64,000 nt of DNA, taken from the NCBI GenBank assembly GCA_038501785.1, contig JBAMJR010000051.1:1158501-1222500 (forward strand), written 5' to 3'. The notes beneath the pieces are model-generated. The model worked only from the letters and a program-made list of their open reading frames with translations, made no database searches and had not been told where the DNA came from. Shown in pieces: positions 1-12,797 of this stretch. Position 1 is the stretch's first letter. Every line of letters begins with the position of its first letter. The position numbers were made by a program, and so were the translations under genes. Origin of the DNA: Myoxocephalus aenaeus. Taxonomy: Eukaryota; Chordata; Actinopteri; Perciformes; Cottidae.

Positions 1-704
1 GAGCAGTAAACACAAGCGGTAAACTCAGGGGAACTCCATGATACTTGAGTTCATGATATGTTACAGCCACACATACTGGGCAGCTGGCCACATATCAAAG
101 CACCCGTCTCTACCACAACGTGCACAATGACGTCGTAATGAACAACTTCAAACGATACGCATGGCTGGTGTCCAATACACACACACACTGCAGTGACCTT
201 TTGGTCCAATTCAAAACGGCATATTTACAGGTGACACGACCACTCAAACACAAACGCTTGGGACGCATTCAGTGTGACAAGAGCTTGCAATGGCTTGGAG
301 GCATATTTATCCATGTTTTGGAGTGTTTATGAATAAAACCGTTGTCCCAACAGACGTGCAACGCAACAACAGAACGTTTCTGCAGCAGATACACTTGATC
401 GTGTCATTGCTTGACTAACGCACAAAGACCAAAAAGGACCAAACGCAGCAATGAAAAGGCTGCTGTCAATTTCCTTTGCTCGCACGCAGGCAATCATTGA
501 GCAGTTAGGCCGTTTTACTGACTCTAAGATGAAAGGATGATGGGACGCCATAAAAACATAAACGCGTGTGATTATGTAATTACATCAAACCATTTGGGAG
601 CAGGAGAAAGAGCAGGAATATGTATTTCACACCCTGTCTCATCGCATCACATGAATTGCCTGGAACCCGTTTCAAGTGAGCAGCGTACACTGGGCTTACG
701 ATAC

Positions 705-1160
705 TTATGCCGGCGAGATGAGACATGAAAAGGACCCAACGCACTTCAGCTTCCTCGAGGCAAAATTGATTTTGGGCGGCAACAATTTAAGCACCCCGAC
801 ACTCAAACACAACACAAGCATTGATTTGTTTTCTTCGACCATCTCCTGTGTTTCTATTATTGTTGTTATGTTCAAGAGCATTTCAACATTCTCACCACCG
901 GTCAGATTTATTCCACTCGAGAAGCTCGAAAACACGTCACACGAAGAAGAAAGAGAAACATGCTGACTTGCATGTCCTACCTTGAGTTTGATTGTCTTCC
1001 TCACACATCCTCCAGCAGTACATCCATTTACCGAGGGTTCCATTGCACGGTTATTTAACACTCGGGGCTGCGGCGACGGAAGCGTCCCCCTCATCACCTC
1101 GACACCAGAAGGCCTGGCCGAAGCAGAAAGTCGCCATGACAGTTTGTCTTTGCCATCCAT
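705..1160 (-). other. unassigned open frame, possible exon
   Basis: The frame starts at an ATG at 1160 and stays open for 151 codons, long for non-coding DNA of this composition. Just upstream, on the minus strand, the (CTT)n tract ends in CAG and so resembles a polypyrimidine tract with an acceptor. About 180 nt downstream an AAG|GTAGGA sequence resembles a donor (near 980). An exon of roughly 170-190 nt is therefore conceivable. I recognise no domain, signal peptide or membrane segment, and no partner exon was found. It may be chance. Confidence 0.15.
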
Positions 1161-1168
1161 TTGACCCT

Positions 1169-1202
1169 GAAGAAGAAGAAGAAGAAGAAGAAGAAGAAGA
1201 AG
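1169..1202. repeat. (GAA)n microsatellite
   Basis: About 11 uninterrupted GAA units. On the opposite strand the CTT run precedes a CAG and could act as a polypyrimidine tract. Confidence 0.9.
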
Positions 1203-4200
1203 GTGGTTACTACGTCTGCTTTATACACAGCAGACAAAGATAATATCAAGGTGCTACTGTGTTTTATTTCTGCAATGTTAAAGACAGTTCTTGTGCATAG
1301 AATTAAGTTTGAAAATGAATTGAAAAGTCATGATACCAGTAACTTAGAGCACGCTCCCACACCGTATTCACCCTAACCGGTTAAGGCAGCATGGGGTCTT
1401 CTACTGAAACAGTTTTCATTCACTGGGTTGAAAATGTTCCCTTTACTCTATCTCCTTTTTTTAATGCCCTGAATCCAACCTGGAACAACACTCAGGATGG
1501 TTTTATTGCATTGCAGTAAATCTTCTGTTTAACAACACAGAGCAGGCACATCACAAGTCATGTTGAGGTTTACACAGCACGCTCTCTAATCCACCCCAGC
1601 TTTTCTGAAGGGCAGTACTGATGATGAGGAATAAGGGAATCGAACACATGAATGCGTGCTGCAGACAGCTGGCGTGGGTCATCAGATCAGTCCCTCCACC
1701 AGCAGCTACAGTTTCTCGTTAATCAAAAGAGGAGGAGCGTGACAACGACAAACTCAAACTTTAAAACACAGCGGACAGACGGATGTGGCTCAAAAGGCCT
1801 GATGTGACAACACAGTCAACCCTGAACAGATCCAAGAGTAAAGCAGACATATATGTATATACAGAGGACATTGTTTATCTCTTCTAAGGCCTTTATTCTG
1901 TAGCCTATTGGCCTATTTTTCTTTCTATACCTAATGGTATCGATATAGGACATTGTAGGTCTTGTACATGGAAAACATTTCACATCTCTGATCTGCCAGG
2001 TTTATCATAAATAACTTTTTTTCCAGCACAGAAGCAGCTGACACAGACTTGAGTGACAAAAACGGCTTTGACAGTGCGTTGATCCATTCTGTAAAGCTTT
2101 ATTAGCGCCACGATAACTAAGGGAAAACACAAGGTAACCAAACCAAAGGTTCTCTCCCCCTTGTATTACTATAGTATATCAAATGATAATGCATGTCTAC
2201 TTCTACAGGCATTCTATTTGAGAACTATCGAAAAAACATTTGTGCAGAAAACTGCAGGAATATAAAGGTTGGAGTGATGCAAGAGAAAGAGGTCGTGTGA
2301 CCAGAAATCCCTTGAAAGGGCCGGGAGAGGAAGGTGAGGAGGGTGAAGGAAAAATACTCTTCCCTCCCTCACAAACTACAAACAAGAAGCCCTTCAGCAA
2401 CCGGCCCGTGTGGAGCTGCTCAGCAGACTAGAGGAACAAAAGAAGACATTTCAGGTCTGTGACTGTACGAACCAGACCTGGCAGTTTGTTAAATCAGCTG
2501 AGCAGATGTCAAACTGGTATTTTCTGTCCGAATTATTGAAGCAATGTTGTTGTTAGAAGCTTTCAATGAGAGTTGTGTGTTCAATGATCAGTGGTATTCA
2601 TTTCTGATGACAGAAAAAGGCTCATTCTGGAGCTTGTCAAAAGAGTTATTATTATAATCACGGCTCTTAGAAAGATGTTCAAATGATTTCAGTTTCTTAT
2701 TAGGAATTACACTGAATGCTCAAACGTCCTGCCGCAGTTAAGTGTTACCAGAGGACAACTTCATGTTTCCCAATTCAGTCCTTTCAGTTGTCTTTTGTTC
2801 CACCTGTCAGTGTGGATTTAGACTCCCTAGTAGGCCTGGGCTGAAATAGGCTTATCTCTGCTGAAGACTGTCTGATGAACAAAAGCCCATTAAGATGTGT
2901 CAATGAATGCTCCCATTCTGAGTGCACAATAGAGATTTTTATAGTTTTTTTTTTCCTTCTTCAAATTGGCTGTCTTCAAAGAATTCAATAAAAGTAAAGA
3001 AGAACAAAAGAAACAACAAGCACGACGAGACATCTTTTAAAGCCCAGAAACTAAAGACGGAACACATACACGTTATTGTACGGACTAAATTGAGACACTC
3101 GGAACCGTCGATATGAGTGACCAAGTTTATACAGATAAAGAGGGTTTTAATCAAAATAGGTCAGGCATATTAAAGTTATCCGCTGTCTGTTTTAAGTTCT
3201 GAAATGAAAGAGTAATATCAAAAGACTTCCAGAAAATGTATTCTGGAGTCCTGCTGATGTCCTTTGTCCTGGCTGAATATATCATGACTAACAAGCCTTG
3301 GAGTGGATTAGGCACAGAGGATTGAGCAATTTTCAGATTTTGAGTTTATTTTGCTGGATATTATAGCTCACAGAGCGCCATATTCCCACAAGAAGGGGAA
3401 CAAAATCGTATTAAAAAAGGCCCATACGTCCTATGGTGATATAATACAAAGACATACATCCGTAACCATGTACCAAATGGCGAAGGAGCAATTGGCAGAC
3501 ATCTGCTGGCTTGAATAAAAATTCAAATTAATTTAAGCGTTCGGTCTATCGGGGTCTTCAGTCGTCTGGTCATGGGATGCACATTCACTGGTCAAATCAA
3601 ATGATGCGCTTCGGTTTTGATGAGAGGGAGGACACAACAAAACCAGTATGGCACTGACATGAAAAACGATAACAGACGGAGCGATAAACAACACAATGGA
3701 AAGTTAATGGTAGCCGTGGTTTTTCATCCTCAGAGATTCAAAAGCAGGCATCATACCTGCTGGTTTACCTCACTGTGTGCTTCTTGGTTTTGTTGTGTTG
3801 GATCGCAGACTACTCCCACCGCTTTTCTATGGATCGAGGATCGTCCTTCGTAGTCTGCAGTAAAGACTGCCGCCATCTTTAATCACAACAGAGTCCATCT
3901 GTCGATGGTTCTTCCCTTTCTAGCCTCTCTTTCTCTGTTCCAGCCCTCTCTGTTTGTTGTGGGGGGGTTCTTATTTTCCATCCGACATCAAACCACCATA
4001 TCGACAGGCTCACGGGCCGCCCAGTAGGGGGGCAGCTTGAACATGCTGCATTGGCTGTTGTCCTTTTCCAAGCCGCAGATTAACTGACCACATTTATTTT
4101 TTTCTCTCAGAAGGATACAGATAGCCTGCAAAAAAAAAATATTTCAGCTCTCAGGCCTTTGATTTCAACAAGCCTGGTCTCAAAGCTCCTCCATGATTGT

Positions 4201-6169
4201 CCCTGAACGCATCGTTTCCTCAGATGTTCTGATTGATGGGATTTGGGGCTTTCTTTGATTGAGGCCACATCTGTAGAACTACTTTAAAATTGGTATATTC
4301 ATTTATGACAGATGTTGATCATTTAAAGCTAAACACTGATTGGCCTTCTTTTTTTTTTTTTTCCCATCTTATGCAATGTAAAAATAACACCTTCTTTTAA
4401 ACAAAGCCGAGCTGGAAATCTTTGATCTCACCAATTGAAACTAACTGTGAGCCAAGCAGCCTCGGACTACCTTTACAAGTATAAGCGGACCGCCGGTCTG
4501 CATTCATCCAAATAATGCATTTAATTTAAAGTGACACTTGCTTTTTGTTCCTCCTGGTCCCTCTTTGCGTTCAAAGCCTGAATACAAAAGCGTATCTTGT
4601 TTACTGTCACTGTTTTGTTCCGCCAAACTCTTTCATTGAACAATAAGAGGAGTTGAATTTCAAAATGGTAGATGCTCTCACCTTCCTCTCCTGCTGTGTG
4701 GCTCGTCGGATCTTGTTTCTGTGGTCCGCCATGACTGGGCGCAGTACCCCGCCTGCCACTCTGCAAGACTTTCTCCTACTCATGAACCTGTTTCTGATTC
4801 TTACTTGTGTGTTGCTGAAAGATGAGCATCTTTACTTTATATCGCAGCTTCAGCCGTGCGACCCTATTGGAGGAAACAAGGACCAGATGATTGTCTGCAC
4901 AATCGTATTGTAGCCATGGTAACAGACCCAACAGGCATCAATGATGTGCACCTAATTGCGGCGTATACATTAAGCAGCAGAAAAAAAAATAGAAACATAG
5001 ATTAAAAAGGGCTTAAGCCATTACACATTTTAAACCCGAAGGATTTCCAATAAACTGCTTCACTTAGTGATATTTTATGAAAACAAACATCTATCTGCTG
5101 TTTGAAGTTTTGCAAATAGCCCAGTGAATGAGGAGATGAATGCAAAGAAAAGAGGGAGAAAGATGGATGAAAAGAAATGTTGGCGAGAGGGGGGAGAGAT
5201 GATATTGCTTTTGTTATGTAGCTTCATCAGCTGCTTACCTTTCAACTGGATTTCACACTTGCATGTCTTGTGGAAGCCCGGGTCAGACCCGGCAGACCCT
5301 CCTCACAATGACCAATTTTCTCCTCACACGGCACCAGCAAAGCAGCCTCGGTGTTTGGAAGCCACTTGCATTTGTCTGGATTGCGATGCATTTAAACAAT
5401 AATGCAGTTTCAAAAGACTAGCGGGAATGGGATCATAAGACATCATGATGACAAAGGGATGAGCTCCTCAAAACATCTAATAATTTACAACAACAAAAAC
5501 TACGGATGCCTGATATGTTATTCGTATGAATAAGGAAAAGTGTGTATACTGCACAGTATGATAATAAATGTTTCAAACCATTTCTTTAAAATTATATTTA
5601 AGAATACAATATTTCAGTTGATAAATCTTTCATTTTGGTTAAAATGGTGGGATTAGGAATGTGTACAGTAAATTAGCTACACAACATTCCACAGACATAA
5701 TTCCAGTCTATTTAAATAATTCACATCAAGTTTAAGATTTTGTGTTAATCTTTGCCTCAGGCTTGTCCAAACAAAATAATGGTTCAACTTCCTCCAACGC
5801 CAACAAGTCGTGCTAACAGAAGCATTCTCTTTCTAAGGACTTGGTTATTTCACGTTGTAGCCAGTTTCCTCGAGAAACAACGGTCTTCTAACTTTCTTAA
5901 ATATGCAAAAATAGTTTTTAATTTGTTGCTATGGAAGTCGCTGTGGCCGTCTGGTGTAATTCAGGCTGTTTAGAGGAAGAACAGGTGGGTAATGTAGCTA
6001 GTTACTGTAATGGTTAGCTGAGCTCTGTTACTGAATGTAGAACTAGTTAGCGAGCTAACGTTAGCTACAAGTCCGGCTTATCTATTTCAAAGTACCTTAA
6101 CCACTGTACACATCTGGAGGCTATATACACACAAATATATATTCTAAAGGTATTGTTACACATTTTTGG

Positions 6170-6330
6170 GAATAACGGTGCACGTATTCGCTTCCTTGCC
6201 GGGAGAAGATTGAAAGCTAACGTTGTGACGTCACAGCGTTCATGTTTGTGACGTTTTGGTAAATCTGACGCCACTAGTGAAAAGACTGGAAACATTTGGT
6301 AACATTTACCGTTCGCCTCTGTCCAGGTGT
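6170..6330. promoter_or_regulatory. candidate CRE-containing promoter patch
   Basis: A perfect palindromic cAMP response element (TGACGTCA) lies near 6225-6232. A half-site (TGACG) follows about 20 bp later, in a locally CpG-containing stretch within otherwise AT-rich DNA. A GAGCAG|GTAAGG donor-like sequence occurs about 250 bp further on (near 6575). The combination could mark the promoter and first exon of an unannotated transcript, but no coding exon was found to go with it. CREB/ATF binding to the palindrome is family knowledge; its use here is inference. Confidence 0.25.
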
Positions 6331-8845
6331 AGTTTATTCAATTTGCAAAAAAACCTGAAGTGGGAAATCGACGATTCACGGGTTTTCTCAGGGATTATGT
6401 GCCACATTGTCTTGACCATAGTCAGTTTAGCCAACTGGTAAAATTGAAACTCGGACAACTGAATCAATAATTTCTGCAATTTTATATGAAAGTATGCAAT
6501 TCTATTAGGCATTAATTAATACAATTTAGCGGATTTAGAGCGATTTTAATGGGCGGTATAATGTTACAGAGCAGGTAAGGGGAACGGCTGGGGATGTCAT
6601 GTTATGAGCTATGTGGTAATTTCCTCATTAGCTGCCATTTTAATATTTACGACGTGTTCCGTCGTGTTTTAGCATGTTTAACACCCATAATCATATCCAC
6701 TCAAGGTGACAGCGTGAACATGTGTAGATAAAGCAGCCAGAGGAGGTTTGCTAAGTGCAGTATCTAATTTCCTTTTACTGGTCAGTTATGAGAATCCAAA
6801 CATTGAAAATGTACTCGAGTCTCACTCTTGTTTACATGAGAAAAGAGCAAGCAAAAAAAAAAATAACGTGTTTGTTGAACAAATATATATTTTCACACCT
6901 TCCGGGCACAGGGGTATTCCTGCACAAGCACAGAGAAATAAGATGATTTTTCAAAGCAATAGACCGATAAATAATTAAATAGATTGCTACAGTAATGCTT
7001 CGTATTCTCTCAGGGAGTGGGCTGCTTGGTGTTACCCACATGAACACAAAATGCCCCAGATCCATGTAATCTCTGACTGGAACATATTGTATCTCTCAGT
7101 TTTTGACGTGGAAGAGGTTTATGATTAAAAAAAGAAAAGAAAAAGAAAGCAGAGCTTCGAAAATAAATACCTTCATGTGACATTTTGAAGTAAACAATAA
7201 GCACCGTTAGCTATTTAAAATCACTCAGAACCACTCAAGGCTGCTTATCCTGTTTTATCATCGATATAACTTGCTTTTGAGACGGTTACATTTTGCTCGA
7301 TAAAGCTTCATCTCAAGGGCACGAAGAGCCTAAATCCTAAATAACAGAGAAAAATAAATATTCATTCCCTAGTAGGATTACAACAGTCAGCATTCACACT
7401 TTCCCCCAAAACCTTTAGGACTTTAGCATGTATCAGCAAATCATCATCGCTGTGACTTGTGGGCGCAATAAACATAAATGCCGTCTAAAAAAATATTATT
7501 TTCGGTAAAAAGTTTCGAACAGATGGAACAATAAGCACGGCTGAACTTTGAGAGAAACTGTCACATTTTTAAGATGCTTTGAATTAATTCCACCTGTGCT
7601 GTTTATTCAGGAGAAGCCTCCGTCTTCCTGTCTGTGTGCTGACGACTTGCTGTAAACAGGTCAAGGTGAACACTCCACATCTGTGATTTTCACTGCTAAC
7701 TCATTCCCAATGGAAATGAGTCTTATTCATTTTTCAAACAGCCTCTAGGATATCTGATCCCCCCCAAAAAAAAGAGCAACCCCTCAGGCGAGCGTTCATC
7801 TTTGATGTTTTGAAAAGAGAGACAGTGAAAAGATGGAGTCTGGCTTCATGCATATTGTATTGCTTCAGAGACAAATTACAAGCAACCTACTGGTTCTCAT
7901 AGTTATTAACTATGCAAGCTCATTCTCAGTGTGTTCAGTGCTGATTCAGAACAAAATACCTTGACAGTACTGCACATTTACATTTAGTTTGAGTATGGAC
8001 GGTCCTGCAGAAGATTCCTGGTGATAGTGGTGACCTCTGACCTTTTCTCTCGCACCACTGGTGAGACCAAAATATCGCCTTGACATGCATTTATTGTTTT
8101 GTGATTGTGATCATACATTACGGAGGTATCCCAAAAACTGATGGTCATATCAAGTCCTGTGACTTGTTCATCCTCTCTCAGCCTTGTGGACACGACATGA
8201 TGAAATGTGTTGGGTAAATTGTGGTGAATTTAAGCTCCCACGGAGATGAACTCTTGACCGAAATCTCAACGTTGCACATTTTCTTTTTTCCCATCACGTG
8301 CAGATGACTGCAGTGGAATTCACTGAGCGTGAGCTACACTGGCGTTTCCTTTATTACCAACTTTATGACTAAGATTTTAATAATAAGATAATAAGAATTC
8401 TGTCCATCCGATCCTACCCTTTTGTTTTGCTTGTAGGAAGCATTGCCTAGTTTCTCAATAAATGAATGCACTTCTATTAATTGAAGTTAAACTAAAGCAT
8501 GAAGAGTGAATACTGTGAAGGGTGAGCTCTCACCTTCTTTGTGCTTCTTTGGCGTGAACGAGCCCGCTTGCTGAAATCTGCAAAAGATAGACACATGCTG
8601 TTCTCACATGGAAGATAACAGCCTCCTCTTGTGGTGGAATTGCACTAATACATCTAAAGCCGAACAGTAAGCAGCATTTCAGCAGCGAAAATGGTTCACG
8701 TGTCTGTTCCGGGGAGGAAGGCGAGTCTCAAGTATGTAAAGGAAAACGGCGGCATCCGCCATATGCATAACATGTGCTGTTATACACACAAACGCAACGT
8801 GACCGGTGGGTATACAAAACAGATCGGCGCGGTGGACTCAGCGCA

Positions 8846-8917
8846 GGCGCGGTGGCCAAGTGGTAAGGCGTCGGTCTCGTAAACCGAAGATCGCGGGTTC
8901 GAACCCCGTCCGTGCCT
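8846..8917 (+). tRNA. tRNA-Thr (anticodon CGU)
   Basis: A complete 72-nt cloverleaf can be folded. The acceptor arms GGCGCGG and CCGTGCC pair with one G-U. The anticodon stem TCGGT/ACCGA closes the loop CTCGTAA with anticodon CGT at 8878-8880. The T arm carries the canonical B-box GGTTCGAACCC. A T run (8917-8920) follows as the RNA polymerase III terminator. There is no intron and CCA is not encoded, as expected for a eukaryotic nuclear tRNA. The sequence is essentially the vertebrate tRNA-Thr(CGU), which decodes ACG. The first 10 nt of the gene (GGCGCGGTGG) are also found exactly 20 bp upstream at 8826-8835. The gene is isolated from other genes and looks intact. Confidence 0.95.
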
Positions 8918-10080
8918 TTTGTACAACCTATGGCAGACCGTTGAAATGTAGCTTCATATAGACAATGTGTGTGTTAAAGAAGGTTGAACCATGCACTTAG
9001 TTAATCTGCTGCATTCACGATCACCGTCATCTCTCACCAACAAAGTTTGACTTCTAAATCTCGAATAGATCTCACAACATGTACTATATTGTCTACTGTA
9101 ATTGTTTTATGATTTCTGATTCATGAATGTGTGCTTAGGTTTAGCACAAAAAAAATGAAGAGTTCTATTTAGTACATTTCAGTGGGCAAAATTCAAGTGT
9201 GCATTTTAGCTTTTTAATGTGTAATAACTATCCTATAAGGTCATGGGGATTACTACATCCAGTAAGTCATGCAAAATCGTTTAATAATACAATAATAATA
9301 ATAATATAAAATGTATTTTTCCATTGAAGCCATATTTCTGTGATGTCATGAGAAGTTGAAGGACCACAGGGCAAACTGAAACAGTATCCTACAGGCAGAG
9401 AGCGGATTTTGGGATTATATTTTAAACAAAGAACAGGTAAACCCACATCTCTGCAAGTCTGCGCCCATCAACATTTTCTCCGTGCACTTTTCAGAATGCC
9501 ATCTAATGTAATTCGATGATGTTTTTTCTTCTTCTTCAAATCACATTGTTATAAATTCACTATAATCATGCCTGCTCAGCTGACACTAATCAGTCTGGTA
9601 CAGTTTCCCGGGCAACGCTCCATGTTTGCAGCATCAATGATTCATATCTGGTCCGGGCTGCAGCGTATATCATCGCGTTCCATCTGTCTTTGTAAACAGA
9701 CGCTGGAAGGAAACAACTGGAAGCTGCTGCTGCTGCTGCTGTGGGTTTTTTAGATAAACCTTAGTCAGCACAGCAGCATCCACTCACTCACTCACTCACT
9801 GGTGGATTATGTCCAACCTCCAATCACTGCAACAGGAAGTGCTGCATTTGGCACCCAAATCACTACCTTTGTGAATAAGATCCAGATGTCAAAATTGCGG
9901 GTTCTGAAGTTAATTCAGCGTTATGGTGCAAAAGGCTGTTTTTCCTTTATGACACCATGAGCAGCTCTAACTAACTGTTTGTTTTACATTAGCACAAATA
10001 AATTACTCATATGCATCGTGCATCGTCAAGGCCTTGTTGATTACGTGTGTGTGATTTCTTGTGAATAGTGAGATAATTAA

Positions 10081-10391
10081 AGTACCGTACTTTTCGGGTT
10101 ACAAGCCGCTCCTACGGCTGATCAGTGTCCCCGCTGTAGCAAGCTAGTAGCGCTGCTAGCTAGCGCTGCTTCTGCTGCTACCGCCTGCTGCTGCTGCTAC
10201 TGCCCGCGTCCCCTCTGACCAAGTCGGGTGTCGAGCCTGGTCCCGCTACCTTCGGTGGTTTTCAGGGAGCTAGCGGAAGTTAGCGGGGAAGTGACGGAGC
10301 GCTAGCAGGAGCCCCAGCTGGCTACAGCGGGGAGCTGTCGGGGACACTGACCGAAGGTAGTAGCGGCTTGTAACCCGAAAAGTACGGTACT
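10081..10391. mobile_element. palindromic MITE, copy 1
   Basis: The ends are long inverted repeats. The left arm begins AGTACCGTACTTTTCGGG and continues through a TTACAAGCCGCT motif; the right arm is its reverse complement ending at 10391. The homology continues imperfectly inward (GTGTCCCCG/CGGGGACAC), so nearly the whole 311-bp unit can fold. The interior is GC-rich with CTG/CTA runs and repeated AGCGCTAGC-like palindromes. No transposase frame is present, so it would be non-autonomous. A second, diverged copy lies at 52168-52446. Target-site duplications are not clear, so the superfamily is left open. Confidence 0.8.
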
Positions 10392-11209
10392 TTTGTTTTA
10401 TTCCCAGAAGGATTAGCTGCCATTGAGCTTCATAATGACGTGATGGTGACAAGTTGGTCCAACAGAGTTTAAAGGAGAGGACCACGTCATCTCAAAAGAG
10501 CCTTGATGTATAGCTACGTACGCGTGTGACACAGTCGTGGAAATGAGTGCGTCGCATGACATTTCCTCCAACAGCATCAGGAAAGCAATTATCAGGACCC
10601 TTCTAAATAGTCTTGCTTTTCACAGCCTCTATTTAAACTCCCGATATAGAAACAGAAATACGCGTCGGCATTCCTTGCGTTTTAATGATCAAACTCTTTG
10701 CCGCCTTTTCCGTGTGTTCTGGTGGCAAAGGTGGGGGCTGCGTGTCCTCGTTGAATCTATCTCTTTCTCCCAAGCTGGTTTAAAAAAAGAGGAATGTGAG
10801 CTGCCCTTCCAATTAGGAAAACAACACATTGCAGGAAATGTGCCGCCCTCAGCAAAACAACATCTACCTGGAAAGATGGAGCTAATTGGCCAGATGGTGT
10901 CACTGCAAGCAAAAGTTTAAACTTCGTCAACTTCATTCTCAGAATATTTGGCTCACAAAATACTCCTCATATTTTTTCATAATTTACTGACTTCCTTTTT
11001 TTTTTGACTACTCATAAAAAAAAACTGTCAATTCAGCTCCCTGGTGGAATCATAAGGTGATATAGATGATGCCCTATAAAACAGCATTGTTTATCAGCAT
11101 TAATACAGGCCTATAGATCACTTATATTGCATGTAAATGAGCTGCTGCGTTGTGTACATATTTTGTGCAACATATTTGTTACTTTAATTAAATTAAATCA
11201 TTAAATTAA

Positions 11210-11285
11210 ATCCTTTTTATTTGTCATAGTACATACATACATGAAATGTGTTCTCTGCATTTAACCCATCCTAAGGAGCAGTGTA
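11210..11285 (+). mobile_element. LINE/SINE-type 3' tail fragment
   Basis: The stretch around TTTATTTGTCATAGTACATA followed by AAATGTGTTCTCTGCATTTA and ACCCATCCTAAGGAGCAGTG resembles a 3'-end consensus that recurs across teleost genomes in LINE-derived retroposons. It is a short truncated piece without coding capacity. Family assignment is from memory of the motif only. Confidence 0.45.
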
Positions 11286-12756
11286 CTGTTCTTACACTTA
11301 TAATACCAATTAGAGTGATGTGTTCAAGTGCATGTCTTCCCCTTGAAATATTAATGGAATAAAATTGCATTATAAGTCATTTCTGCATTTCCTTTAACGG
11401 ATGGAGAAGTTGGATTGCGACACACAGAGGGAGAGCTCCTTCATTCTCCGCTCAGGTGGACTTTACTTTACGACATATTTACATAGCATATGGTTGTTTG
11501 CTGCTATGTTTATGTTTTAAATCTATTTACATATTCAGTCCTGAGGCATTCATGCTAGTTTTTCTATCGTTGTGATATAGACTTTCTTTGTTAATTCTTA
11601 TATAATGTGTCCTCGGCCACCTGTAAAATAAAACGAGTCTTCCAAGAAGAAACACACAAAGGAGACTGAAATAAGAGGAGGACCACAGAGTGTGTAACAT
11701 GCCGTGCATGTTGGCAGCAGGTCCGGCTCTGCTGTTGGCTGCACACACATTGATTCCCTGCTTTGTGTGGGCAGTGTATTCTGAACCCAACGTGGATTTT
11801 TACACAGTAAAAGTGAGGGATTGTAGCCCATCAAAAGCATATTTAACAGCATTCAAGTAGTCATAGTCAGTACATAAGTTCACTAATATTCAATAATATG
11901 AAACTGACTTACAGGATGTTAGTAGTTCACCTGAGGATAGCTTATCCAATGGCACACTAGCAATAAGTGGGCGAGAGAGATTTTTAGAAAACATTGGTGC
12001 CCTTTCATCCACATGCCACATTACCTCTTTCACAGCCGACAGCCGGTTATTTACAGTAGTTTCATGTTTTTCTCTGGCCCTACTCTGCCTCTGATTGGCT
12101 AGTACTCAATGTTAAGTTAATTACTGATGAAGATTGGTGATTATATCATATTATAACGATTTTTTCATGCCGCCTTTTTGTATCGAGCTCACGATGAACT
12201 GATTACGGGACAAACGTCTTTTTTGAAAATGTTGTTAATGTTGCTCAACAAGTTGCCTCCATATGAATGGAATACAATTACAGATCTTTATGTAAAAAAA
12301 AAAAAGAAGGTTGCCTTGGCCTAAACAGAGCAGTCTGAACACGCATCCAGATCTTCTGCTGGTAAGAAGTCATACTTTGTTCTGCACATGGTTGTTATTG
12401 TTTATGTTTTGAGCTGTTTAAGCCAAGACTTCACTGTGGGCCATCTGGCTCTCGGCTGGGGAGCCAAACAGTTGATTAAAGAACGCAATTAGCGTGGAAC
12501 CGGCTCTGTCGGCTCACCCAGCAGGGATTACAGAATGCACTCATTCATTGTGACAATCATGGGCGACATCTTCAATCGCAGGACCTCCTCAAGAGTGGCA
12601 CACTGCTCCAGAAATGTTAATAAAAGGATTTGTACGATCGGCTGACGAATCAGAGGGTCCAGTCCCACGCAGGTGTAGACATGCGTGACGATGGAAATCG
12701 GCCAAAACCACACAAGTGAGGAATCTCCAACAAGGTTCACAGGCAGCAGGGAAAGG

Positions 12757-12797
12757 ACAGGGACCAGGATCAGGGACCAGGATCAGGGACCAGGATC
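12757..12797. repeat. 14-bp tandem repeat
   Basis: About three head-to-tail copies of GGGACCAGGATCAG. No gene is associated. Confidence 0.8.

Larger units (their letters stand above)
1..8845. other. gene-poor intergenic stretch, left flank
   Basis: I find no exon here that I can assign to a known family. The reading frames present are short, lack recognisable domains and mostly overlap AT-rich DNA. Contents worth naming are a GAA microsatellite (1169-1202), one minus-strand open frame bounded by splice-like signals (705-1160), and a small CpG-containing patch with a palindromic CRE (around 6170-6330). The rest looks like intergenic or long-intron DNA. A long intron or distal regulatory DNA of a gene beyond the left edge cannot be excluded. 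Confidence 0.6.
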
